64,000 bases of DNA from CAVSJO01 sp963728445 (lineage in GTDB: Bacteria > Gemmatimonadota > Gemmatimonadetes > Longimicrobiales > RSA9). The stretch spans positions 186,001 to 250,000 of the forward strand of contig CAVSJO010000001.1 in NCBI GenBank assembly GCA_963728445.1, given 5' to 3'. Under the pieces are notes generated by a model, which was not told the origin of the DNA, ran no database searches, and saw only the letters and a program-made list of their open reading frames with translations. Every line of letters starts with the position of its first letter. The first letter of the stretch is position 1. The position numbers and the translations under genes were made by a program. Of this stretch, positions 8,967 to 16,106 are shown piece by piece.

Positions 8967-10424
8967 TCAGTTTTCCCGACCGGCGTAGACGCCGCGCATG
9001 GTCAGGTCTCCCAGCCGCAGCAGCACGCCGGAGACCCGGCCCGCCCCATCCAGCTCGAATCGGATGTCGACGCCGCCGACCACGCGCAGCGTGAACCACG
9101 TGGGACCCCGCGCGAACATCTCGGCCTCCCCCTGGCCGGGAACGTCGATGAAGAGGCGGCCGTCGTGGAGGAAGACGGCTCCCTTCCCGGCTCGGCCGAA
9201 GTCGTAGACCCCCGTCAGCTTCCGCATGTCATCCCGCGGAAGCGTGATGAACGTGAACGTGGGTGGCGGCGGCAGCGGATGTGAAAACGGCTCTTCCTCG
9301 AGCGCGACGAGGCGCGGCCGGCTCACTGCATTGCCTCCCTCCACCTCCGCCTTCGCGATGTCCTCGACGATGTGCCACGCATCGACGCCCTTCACCCCCG
9401 AGCCGTGGTCCGTGTCTCCGCGGTGCACCACGACCAGGTCCAGTGCCGGAATGATCCACACCCCCTGACCGCCCGATCCCCGCGCCTGGAAAAGCGCGAA
9501 CCTGCCGAGCACCGGGTACTGATCCTTCGGAAGATCCCCCGGAGCGAACGTCCACCACATGTAGCCGTACCCCGAGCCGCCGATGGCCTCGGAGATCCGA
9601 GCCGTGCTGCTGTCCACCCACCCCTCCGGAAGCACCCGCCGGCCATGCCACATGCCGTCGTGAAGCATCAGCAGCCCGAATCGGGCCAGGTCCCGCGTCG
9701 ACATGCGGAACGTCTGCGCCGCATGCTCCGACCGTCGCGGCTCGAGGACGCGGAAGCCGTCCGCCGGCGTGTAGTCCTCCATCCCGATCGGCTTGGCGAT
9801 CCTGTCCGCGAACGACCGGTACAGATCCTCTCCCGTCTGACGCTCGTAGATCACACCCGCGACGTTGAAGTCCCAGTTGTTGTAGAACCAGAACGTACCC
9901 GGGTCGTGGCTGCCCCTTTCCGGCCGCTCCTCGTCCTGTGAGTCCGGCGCGTACGCCGCCGGCAGGTACACGCCTGATCGCGCGCTGATCACGTCTCTGA
10001 CCGTCGCCCGCTTCTCCTCCGCCGTCAGCGGGTGCACCGCGTCGTCGATTCCCAGCCCGCCCAGGGTTGCGTCCAGGTCGACGCGCCCGTCTGCGACTGC
10101 GGACCCGTACAGCGCACTCACGAGACTCTTTCTCACCGAGTGCACCTCCAGCTCCCGCCGCACGTCCCCCCACGCCAGCACCACCCGACCCCGGTACACG
10201 GCCATCACCGCGGCCGAGCCGACGCTGTCGGCCAGCGCCCGCGCACGCCGCAGCGGCGCCCGCGCGAACCCTGCGTCCGCCGGCGAGGCGTACTGCTGCC
10301 ACGGACCCGCCGGCTCGAAGGGCACCTCTCGCCGCCCCACGACCTCCTGCGCCGATGCCTGCCGCCCGACTCCACCGGCGCAGACGAGACCCACCGCCAG
10401 CAGAAGTGTCACCACGCGCGCCAT
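8967..10424 (-). CDS. Secreted serine hydrolase of the beta-lactamase/class C PBP fold
   Basis: A 485-residue protein with a signal peptide ending near RQASAQ. The catalytic S-x-x-K is Ser96-Val-Arg-Lys99 and the second motif is Tyr181-Asn-Asn183. A C-terminal extension of about 110 beta-rich residues (TGVYDFGRAGKGAVFLHD onward) is typical of esterase or peptidase relatives (PF00144), not of true beta-lactamases. It follows the M56 and BlaI genes on the same strand after a 72-base gap that holds an operator-like dyad, so it is the most likely effector gene of that regulatory pair. Substrate is uncertain: a D-aminoacyl peptide, ester or beta-lactam are all possible. Confidence 0.85.
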   Translation of the reverse strand: MARVVTLLLAVGLVCAGGVGRQASAQEVVGRREVPFEPAGPWQQYASPADAGFARAPLRRARALADSVGSAAVMAVYRGRVVLAWGDVRRELEVHSVRKSLVSALYGSAVADGRVDLDATLGGLGIDDAVHPLTAEEKRATVRDVISARSGVYLPAAYAPDSQDEERPERGSHDPGTFWFYNNWDFNVAGVIYERQTGEDLYRSFADRIAKPIGMEDYTPADGFRVLEPRRSEHAAQTFRMSTRDLARFGLLMLHDGMWHGRRVLPEGWVDSSTARISEAIGGSGYGYMWWTFAPGDLPKDQYPVLGRFALFQARGSGGQGVWIIPALDLVVVHRGDTDHGSGVKGVDAWHIVEDIAKAEVEGGNAVSRPRLVALEEEPFSHPLPPPPTFTFITLPRDDMRKLTGVYDFGRAGKGAVFLHDGRLFIDVPGQGEAEMFARGPTWFTLRVVGGVDIRFELDGAGRVSGVLLRLGDLTMRGVYAGREN

Positions 10425-10440
10425 GGTCCAGCCCTTTCGC

Positions 10441-10452
10441 TCACAGGTGTAA
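10441..10452 (-). promoter_or_regulatory. BlaI-like operator before the serine hydrolase
   Basis: On the coding strand this reads TTACACCTGTGA, matching the dyad at the blaI start (TTACACATGTAA) at 10 of 12 positions. It fits the TACA-N2-TGTA symmetry known for BlaI/MecI repressors. It lies 17 bases before the ATG of the serine hydrolase gene. Confidence 0.6.
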
Positions 10453-10496
10453 GACTTGTTCCGCCGCCACGGACCCGGGCGGACGGAAGGGTCGGT

Positions 10497-11588
10497 TCAG
10501 GGAAGGCGCCGCACGATACGACGCTGCGACTCGCGCAGCGTCTGCCGGAGCACTCGCTCGCGGCGGCGCACGTCGATGGCCGCATCGGAAGGGTGGGCCG
10601 CCGGGGCCAGCCAGGGCAGGGTGTTCGCCGCCCGTTCCGGATCCGCCCGCACGGCGGGTCCCGCTCCTGCCAGCACCAGCACTGCCGCCACGGCCGCAAG
10701 GAGGACCCGGCGCGTTCGAGCGGGCCCGTGCCGCTCGAGGGAGAGCCTGCGGACCCGGCGGAGGAGTCGAGACTCCCCTCCCGTGAAGGCGGGTGCACAC
10801 GCGGGCTCGTTCCAGCGAAGCACGGCGAGTCTGGCGAGGGCCTCGGCCAGGGCGCGGCGGGAGCCCGTCACCCGGATGGCCTCGTCGTCGCACGCGAACT
10901 CGGCGAGCTCCATCAGGCGCCTTCGAACCCTTCGGACGAATGGCTGGAACGGGAGCACGATGCACAGCACGTTCGCCGCGAGTCGCCAGAGTGGATCCCG
11001 CCGTCGCACGTGTGCGAGCTCGTGGGCGAGCACGGCGCGGCGCTCCGTCAGCGTCAGCTCCCGGAGTCCGTCCGCCGGCAGACAGACCTCCCGGGCTCCG
11101 ATCACAACGGGGCTCCGGATCGCAGGCGACGTCGTGTACCGCACCTGCGGCGGCGCCCATCCGGCGCTCCCTTGCGCATCGAGCACCCAGTCCGGTGCAC
11201 CGGGCCGGCGAGGCCGAAGCCTCCGCCGCTCCAGCACCACTCGCGCGACGCAGGTTGCCGCCGCTCCCAGCACCCAGAGCGCCCAGCCGGTCGTGAGGAC
11301 TGCCGCGAGGCCCGCATGGGCCCCCAGCGCGGCCGCCATCGGCGTCGCCGCTCCGCCGCTGGCACCTCCCCACGGAAGACCGACCACCACGCGAACCGTG
11401 GCGGTGACCACCGGCGCGAGGAGCGCCGTGCGCCAAAGCACCTCCTCGACCTCGACGCGCGGCCGGATCACTCGAACGGCCAGCGCCGTGCCCACGAGCA
11501 GAACGACCGCGTGCAGGACGAACGTCACCGCCCACGCCAGCAGCGCCTGTGCGTACGCGACCGCCACGATCTCCACGTAGTGGGGCAT
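10497..11588 (-). CDS. M56-family (BlaR1/MecR1-like) membrane metalloprotease, no sensor domain
   Basis: A 363-residue protein with about three N-terminal membrane helices, a cytoplasmic M56 zinc peptidase domain (HELAH, His189, Glu190, His193) and a further hydrophobic helix near residues 300-315. In BlaR1/MecR1 this domain is activated by a signal and inactivates the BlaI repressor by cleavage. Here the C-terminal penicillin-binding sensor domain is missing: only about 50 mostly charged residues follow the last helix. Something else must therefore sense the signal. The ATG overlaps the blaI stop by one base (TGATG) with a GGAGG site. Confidence 0.88.
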   Translation of the reverse strand: MPHYVEIVAVAYAQALLAWAVTFVLHAVVLLVGTALAVRVIRPRVEVEEVLWRTALLAPVVTATVRVVVGLPWGGASGGAATPMAAALGAHAGLAAVLTTGWALWVLGAAATCVARVVLERRRLRPRRPGAPDWVLDAQGSAGWAPPQVRYTTSPAIRSPVVIGAREVCLPADGLRELTLTERRAVLAHELAHVRRRDPLWRLAANVLCIVLPFQPFVRRVRRRLMELAEFACDDEAIRVTGSRRALAEALARLAVLRWNEPACAPAFTGGESRLLRRVRRLSLERHGPARTRRVLLAAVAAVLVLAGAGPAVRADPERAANTLPWLAPAAHPSDAAIDVRRRERVLRQTLRESQRRIVRRLP

Positions 11589-11968
11589 CACTCCTCCCAC
11601 TCCTCCAGGATCCGCCGGATCCGCGCGAGGTCCGCCGCGTCCGCTTCACCCGACTCCAGGGCGTAGCTCACCATCGCCGGCAGCTCCCCGCTGAAAAGGC
11701 GCCCCAGCACGCTCCGCATCGTCGTCCTCCGCACCTGCTCCCGCGTGACCCGCGGGACGTAGACGTACTCGCGCCCGTCCGACCGATGCCCGACGATGCC
11801 CTGCTTCTCCAGCCGGAAGAGCAGGGTCCCGATCGTCTTGCGCGTCAGCCCCGTCTCCGCCTCCAGTCGCGCGTGCACGTCATTCGCCGTCGTCCCGCCG
11901 TGCTCCCAGAGCACGTCGAGTATCCGGACCTGCAGGTCCGTCAGCTCATCCAGCTGCTTGCGGGTCAT
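11588..11968 (-). CDS. BlaI/MecI/CopY-family repressor
   Basis: A 126-residue winged-helix repressor. The DNA-binding half has the family signature LTDLQVRILDVLWEHG and GLTRKTIGTLLFRLEKQG; the C-terminal half (VLGRLFSGELPAMVSYAL) is the dimerisation helix set. It heads a two-gene operon with the M56 protease, which probably removes it upon induction. A perfect TTACA-N2-TGTAA dyad lies three bases before its ATG, so autorepression by blocking initiation is likely. Confidence 0.93.
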   Translation of the reverse strand: MTRKQLDELTDLQVRILDVLWEHGGTTANDVHARLEAETGLTRKTIGTLLFRLEKQGIVGHRSDGREYVYVPRVTREQVRRTTMRSVLGRLFSGELPAMVSYALESGEADAADLARIRRILEEWEE

Positions 11969-11971
11969 GGA

Positions 11972-11983
11972 TTACATGTGTAA
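11972..11983 (-). promoter_or_regulatory. BlaI-like operator at the blaI start
   Basis: TTACACATGTAA has perfect five-base arms (TTACA/TGTAA) around two bases, the geometry of known BlaI operators (TACA-N2-TGTA). It ends three bases before the blaI ATG, so a bound repressor would also cover the ribosome-binding region. A near copy precedes the serine hydrolase gene. Confidence 0.7.
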
Positions 11984-12032
11984 GAGATGGCCGGCTCGAA
12001 CGCAAGGATCACACGTCCCCCCAGAGGTGGCG

Positions 12033-12217
12033 CCCCCCTCGAAGCGCCGTCAGGCGCGCCCCCCCTCGAAGCGGCCAAAGGCCGCGCCCCCCTCGAAGCG
12101 GCCAAAGGCCGCGCCCCCCTCGAAGCGGCCAGAGGCCGCGCCCCCCTCGAAGCGGCCAAAGGCCGCGCCCCCCTCGAAGCGGCCAAAGGCCGCGCCCCCC
12201 TGGGCCCGAAGGGCCCC
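12033..12217 (+). repeat. Tandem 27-bp hairpin repeats
   Basis: Five full copies of a 27-base unit, flanked by a degenerate copy on each side. Each unit contains six Cs, TCGAAG and the perfect stem GCGGCC-AAA-GGCCGC. The flanking copies differ in sequence but keep a stem (GCGCC-GTCA-GGCGC and GGGCCC-GAA-GGGCCC), so pairing has been preserved while bases changed. The array fills the gap between the serine hydrolase end and the blaI start. No frame within it resembles a known protein, although a nine-residue repeat (APLEAAKGR) can be read. Confidence 0.85.
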
Positions 12218-12224
12218 CACCCCC

Positions 12225-13628
12225 TCACCCCCGCGGCGCCACCTGATACTGCTCCAGCTTTCCGTCGGGCATCGCATAGGTCCAGACGCGCAGCTGCTGG
12301 TGCGGGAAGGTGGCGACGTAGGAACGCTCGACCATGCCGCCGCGGCTCGACTGGCCGGTCATGACGAAGGACGTCGGCTCACCGAGGGGACCGAGCGAGG
12401 ACTGGAAGTCGGAGAGGGCCTGCTCGCTGAAGTAGGCGTTGGCGTCCGCGGTGAAGAGGGAGCGGTCGAGGGTGCCGTTCTGCAGGCCGCGGAAGATGGC
12501 CAGGGCACGAGCGGTGTGCTGCGCGGACTCGGCGTCGACGGTCGCGAAGAGGAGAGCGGAGACACCGCGGGCGATGGCGCCCGCCGCGGGGGCCGCGTCC
12601 TGATTGGTGAGTACGATGACGGCGTCGCTGTCGTCCGGGAAGACCAGGTTGTAGGCCGTGAAGCCGGACACCTCCCCGCTGTGGGAGATCAGGCGATGGC
12701 CCGCCTGCATGCCGACGTCCACGCCCAGGCCGTATCCGGTGCCGACGCCGTTCTTGAGCAGCACTTCCGTCTCCATGGCCTCATAGGACGCCGGATCGAG
12801 GAGGCTCTCGTGGATCATGGCGATGTCCCAGCGAGCGAGGTCGGAGGGGGTCATGGCCAGCTCGCCGGCCCCGAACATCCAGCCGGAACCCTCGTCGGGC
12901 GCCTGTCGCAGCGGTCCGAGCCCGTAACGCATGTAACCCGTTGGCGCACCCGTCGTGAGCTTCTTCGCGTCGAAGTTCACGGCGCTGCTCATGTTCAGCG
13001 GCTGCAGCACGTGTTCGGAGAGGAATCGGAAGAACGGTTCTCCGGTGACCTTTTCGACGATGCGGGCGGCCAGGACGAAGTTGGTGTTGCTGTACTGCCA
13101 GCGGGTGCCCGGCTCGAAGTCCAGCGGCTTGCCGGCCCAGCGTGCGAGGATGGAGTCGGGCTCGATGTCCCGGTTCATCATCGGCGGGACGTAGTCCTGA
13201 GGCCAGAAGTCCTGATATCCGGACGTGTGGGACAGGATCTCGCGGAGGGTGACGTCCTTCGCCCGCGTGAGGCCTGGATACCAGCGGGAGACGGGATCAT
13301 CGAGGGACAGCTTCCCCTGCTGCTGCAGGAGCAGGACGGTCGCGGCCGTGAACTGCTTGCTGATCGAGCCGATGGCGTAGCGCATGTCCGTGGTCGCCGC
13401 CGCGGGGGGCTCGAGGTGCGCGGAGCCGTAGGCATGGGCATAGGCGAGGCGCCCTTCGCGTACAACGGCGACGGACGCGCTGGGAACGCCCGTCGCCTTC
13501 AGCACCGCGTTCGCCACCGAGTCCACCCGTTGGGCAAACGCACCGTCCGATGCCTGTCCCCATGCGGCCGCCGGGAAGGACACCAGGACCAGAGCCACGC
13601 CTGCGGCAAGGACCGTTTTCCGCCTCAT
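12225..13628 (-). CDS. Secreted serine hydrolase, class C beta-lactamase-like
   Basis: A 467-residue exported protein with signal peptide MRRKTVLAAGVALVLV... cleaved near AWGQA. All three motifs of the family are present: Ser88-Ile-Ser-Lys91, Tyr179-Ser-Asn181 and His316-Ser-Gly318. A roughly 110-residue C-terminal module follows, related in position to the lipocalin-like extension of many D-peptidases. The start was chosen for its signal peptide and an AGGAGGAGC ribosome site; the open frame continues upstream but without secretion features. It is likely a periplasmic D,D-peptidase or esterase. It lacks the BlaI-type dyad seen at the other serine hydrolase gene. Confidence 0.88.
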   Translation of the reverse strand: MRRKTVLAAGVALVLVSFPAAAWGQASDGAFAQRVDSVANAVLKATGVPSASVAVVREGRLAYAHAYGSAHLEPPAAATTDMRYAIGSISKQFTAATVLLLQQQGKLSLDDPVSRWYPGLTRAKDVTLREILSHTSGYQDFWPQDYVPPMMNRDIEPDSILARWAGKPLDFEPGTRWQYSNTNFVLAARIVEKVTGEPFFRFLSEHVLQPLNMSSAVNFDAKKLTTGAPTGYMRYGLGPLRQAPDEGSGWMFGAGELAMTPSDLARWDIAMIHESLLDPASYEAMETEVLLKNGVGTGYGLGVDVGMQAGHRLISHSGEVSGFTAYNLVFPDDSDAVIVLTNQDAAPAAGAIARGVSALLFATVDAESAQHTARALAIFRGLQNGTLDRSLFTADANAYFSEQALSDFQSSLGPLGEPTSFVMTGQSSRGGMVERSYVATFPHQQLRVWTYAMPDGKLEQYQVAPRG

Positions 13629-13782
13629 CGAGCTCCTCCTGTCGTTCTCGTTCGTTCCGCTTCGTGCGCTACACGCCGATCCCCTTCGTGATCCCCGCCA
13701 TGCGAGCGCCCCGTGCCCCCCCTCGGCACGGTCCTCGCACGTCTCCGGACCCGGATCATATCGACAGCAAGGGAGGAGCGAC

Positions 13783-14157
13783 ATGGAGCCGGTCCCATAC
13801 GAGATCCGGGAAGACGACATCGACGAGGTGCTGAACGCGTATGAGCCGACGGGCGGCGGCGACTGGCCGGAGGAGCGCAGGAAGGAGGCGCGGCACCACG
13901 TAATGGAAAACCTGGTGGACCTCGACGACACGGTCCGCTCGGCGGCCGAGGACGAGAGCGCGCGAGTGGAGGGGCTCCCGAATCGCATGGGCTCGGTTGG
14001 CGACCATCCGGGCGACCGGGCGCCGGCGCGGCGGGAGATGGCGCTGGCGGCCATCGAGGATCTGCTGATCCGGGATGGCTTCATCGACATCGATGTGGAC
14101 GAGGAGCGCGTCTTCCCCGCCACGGGCGTGCACGATACGGAGCGGGACGACGCCTGA
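13783..14157 (+). CDS. Small acidic hypothetical protein
   Basis: A 124-residue soluble protein with no signal or membrane segment and many Asp/Glu residues. It starts MEPVPYEIREDDIDEVLNAY after a good GGGAGGAG ribosome site. Predicted largely helical from its sequence pattern (EERRKEARHHVMENLVDLDDTV), with a C-terminal half ending DVDEERVFPATG. I recognise no domain. It sits between two divergent and convergent neighbours and appears to be monocistronic. Confidence 0.65.
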   Translation: MEPVPYEIREDDIDEVLNAYEPTGGGDWPEERRKEARHHVMENLVDLDDTVRSAAEDESARVEGLPNRMGSVGDHPGDRAPARREMALAAIEDLLIRDGFIDIDVDEERVFPATGVHDTERDDA

Positions 14158-14171
14158 GCGTTGCCCAGGCG

Positions 14172-14200
14172 TTGAGCGGGTGAGTCCCCGTGCTTATGCT
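14172..14200 (+). promoter_or_regulatory. Sigma-70-type promoter for the matrixin-like gene
   Basis: TTGAGC, a 17-base spacer and TATGCT match four of six bases in each hexamer of the housekeeping consensus at the ideal spacing. The predicted start of transcription lies about 45 bases before the ATG. Confidence 0.45.
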
Positions 14201-14251
14201 TCAGGACGTGGGGCGCCGCGCGCGTCCTGGATGCAGCGACGGGAGGCGTGA

Positions 14252-14971
14252 ATGCGTCGGTGGACGGCTCGGGCGGCGGTGGCCCTGGCGATCGCCGCAC
14301 TGATGGGCGGGTGCAGAGGCCGCGGCGCCGGGGAAGGGACCGGTGAGCGCGGCTTCGCCGTCGCCTTCGACAGGTTCGTCAAACGGGCGGGGCTCGTCGA
14401 TCCTGCCGATCGCTGGAGCGCACGATCGAAAGCGCTGCTGGCGGGGTCGGGCCCGCGCATCCGGGAGATCCTCGCCGAGCAGGACTCGACGCTGGTTCGC
14501 TGGGCCCGTCGCGATACGATCCGGGTCTGGATCGCCGACCCCCTCCTCGTCCCCGACGGGCGACCGGGCGACGCGGCGCTGGTCCGAAGCGCCTTTCAGG
14601 CGTGGATGCTCGGCGACGTGCCCCTCACAGTGGAGTTCACGGACGCATCGGACGCGAACGTCCGTCTCAACTGGTCCGAACACCTGCCGCTGGACACGGT
14701 CGGCGTGACCCGTGTGGTCTTCAACGACAGGCTCGGCATCCGCCGGGCCGACATGTCGATCGCCCTCGACGACGTGGCCGGACCGATGGCGCCGCCCCGC
14801 CTGGAGTCGGTGCTGGTCCACGAGGTCGGTCACCTGCTGGGCCTGACGCACTCGCAGGACGACTCGAGCATCATGTATCCCGAGGCGCGGGTCTCCCTGC
14901 CGTCCGCCGCGGACCTGCAGACGCTGCTCTTCCTCTATCGACTGCCCCTCGGCCGGGTACCGTCCCCCTGA
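14252..14971 (+). CDS. Matrixin-like (M10-type) metalloprotease lipoprotein
   Basis: A 239-residue protein with a lipoprotein signal (LMGGC, Cys21). The complete metzincin zinc signature HEVGHLLGLTH (His190, Glu191, His194, His200) is followed eight residues later by the Met-turn SIMYP (Met208). The domain is a minimal matrixin fold without propeptide cysteine switch or hemopexin domain. It is predicted to be a membrane-anchored zinc endopeptidase in the envelope. A GGGAGG ribosome site precedes the ATG, and a strong hairpin terminator follows the gene. Confidence 0.88.
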   Translation: MRRWTARAAVALAIAALMGGCRGRGAGEGTGERGFAVAFDRFVKRAGLVDPADRWSARSKALLAGSGPRIREILAEQDSTLVRWARRDTIRVWIADPLLVPDGRPGDAALVRSAFQAWMLGDVPLTVEFTDASDANVRLNWSEHLPLDTVGVTRVVFNDRLGIRRADMSIALDDVAGPMAPPRLESVLVHEVGHLLGLTHSQDDSSIMYPEARVSLPSAADLQTLLFLYRLPLGRVPSP

Positions 14972-14982
14972 CGTGCTGGAAC

Positions 14983-15018
14983 GCGAAAGGGCCCGCAATG
15001 ATCGCGGGCCCCTTTCGC
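14983..15018. terminator. Bidirectional hairpin terminator
   Basis: Arms GCGAAAGGGCCCGC and GCGGGCCCCTTTCGC pair fully apart from one bulged C, around a seven-base loop. The element lies between two genes that converge on it, the matrixin-like gene and a small CxxC protein gene, so it can end transcripts from both sides. Confidence 0.75.
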
Positions 15019-15035
15019 TCGGCCTCCGGTCTCGC

Positions 15036-15224
15036 TCAGCTTTCCACCAGCTCCTGCGGCGGGCGGGGCAGCCGGTTCTCCAGGTCGTCGCACTCCCCTT
15101 CGAAGCCCTCCGGATGGAAGCGCCCGCACTCGCCGCAGCGCTCCCAGCTCTCGTCCTGATCCACCGCCTCCTGGGCGCGCCGTGCCCAGCGCTTCTCCGT
15201 GTTCGTCATCGTCGACAGGGCCAT
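15036..15224 (-). CDS. Small CxxC protein
   Basis: A 62-residue hydrophilic protein with a possible zinc-knuckle Cys set (CGEC, then EC 15 residues later) in WERCGECGRFHPEG...GECDDLENRLP. An AGGAG ribosome site sits seven bases before the ATG. There is no signal peptide. It could be a small regulatory or metal-binding protein; three cysteines alone do not make a complete zinc site, so a dimer or a missing ligand must be assumed. Function unknown. Confidence 0.6.
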   Translation of the reverse strand: MALSTMTNTEKRWARRAQEAVDQDESWERCGECGRFHPEGFEGECDDLENRLPRPPQELVES

Positions 15225-15309
15225 CCAGTCTCCTTCCGTTGAGGGATCGTCCTCTATTCATAGACCCGAAGCGCCGTGTCGGTCCACCCCCGGAAATTCC
15301 CGACACCGG

Positions 15310-15343
15310 CGCCGGCTCGCGGGGGAACCCCGGCGAGCCGGCG
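15310..15343 (+). promoter_or_regulatory. Long perfect hairpin in a divergent leader
   Basis: Eleven-base arms CGCCGGCTCGC and GCGAGCCGGCG are perfect complements, with an inner GGGG/CCCC pairing that extends the stem to about 15 pairs around GAA. It lies upstream of a lipoprotein gene and between divergent genes, where a terminator is not expected. A leader structure or a protein-binding site is more likely. Confidence 0.55.
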
Positions 15344-15401
15344 ATGGTAGGGATCCGTGTCCTCCCGATCCTCCCCGGCGTCGACATCGAAGGAGCGTGG
15401 C

Positions 15402-16103
15402 ATGCATCGGCAGCCATGGAGATGGTCGGCAGTGTGCCTGCTCGCCGGAGCCATCTCGGGAGCGGTCTCCTGCTCGAGCGCGCAGCACCTGGGCGACTTC
15501 GACTTCCGCCAGAAGACGCTCGGGGTCACGACGCTGGCTCCCTCCGGGCCCGACGTGCTGACGGAGCTGAGACTCCACGCACGGGGGGAGGATCCCCTCG
15601 TTGCCCTGGTCCGCGCGGGAACGGAGATCGCCCGCAACCAGAGCGCCGAGCAGTTCCGGAGCCGCCTCGACAGCGCGGCGGCGTCCGTCGACGTGCCCGC
15701 GCGGATGTCGCGACGGCTCGCGGGCGACGCGTCCCGCCACCTCCGCACGCGCCCCGTCGACGATCCCGCGCGAGCCGACTTCGAGCTGGAGGTCCGGCTC
15801 AACCGCTACGGAATCCGGGCCGACAGCTGGACGTCCACGGCCCGCTACCTCATCGATGCGGATCTCTCGCTTCTGGATGGTGCGACGGGAAGGCGGATCT
15901 GGAAGAAGACCGTACGGGCGAGCGCACCGGTCGGCACCGCGGTGCGAGTCGACGACCGGTCGCTGTCGAACGTGATCACGGCGGCGACGCTGGCGCGCAT
16001 GACCACTCCGGAGATCGAGCGGTCTCTGGAAGAGCTGGCGGACTTCGCCGCCGACAGGCTCACGCGCGAGCTCGAGGAGTCCCTGAACGATGCCCGGAAC
16101 TGA
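15402..16103 (+). CDS. Hypothetical lipoprotein
   Basis: A 233-residue protein with a lipoprotein signal (SGAVSCSS). The mature part has an N-terminal helical region and a C-terminal alpha/beta region: FELEVRLNRYGIRADSWTSTAR, then YLIDADLSLLDGATGRRIWKK, ending in a long amphipathic helix. The strand-rich middle resembles lipoproteins that assemble at the outer membrane (CsgG/LpoB-like pattern), but the likeness is too weak for a call. The start was placed at MHRQPWRW because of its AAGGAG site and signal peptide; an upstream in-frame ATG adds 15 hydrophilic residues. Confidence 0.7.
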   Translation: MHRQPWRWSAVCLLAGAISGAVSCSSAQHLGDFDFRQKTLGVTTLAPSGPDVLTELRLHARGEDPLVALVRAGTEIARNQSAEQFRSRLDSAAASVDVPARMSRRLAGDASRHLRTRPVDDPARADFELEVRLNRYGIRADSWTSTARYLIDADLSLLDGATGRRIWKKTVRASAPVGTAVRVDDRSLSNVITAATLARMTTPEIERSLEELADFAADRLTRELEESLNDARN

Positions 16104-16106
16104 GCC

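Noticed and set aside
10497..11588. Full-length BlaR1 beta-lactam sensor
   Set aside because: The M56 domain is present, but there is no C-terminal penicillin-binding domain and no SxxK motif after the last helix.
12033..12217. CRISPR array
   Set aside because: The repeats are head-to-tail without unique spacers, and no cas genes are present.
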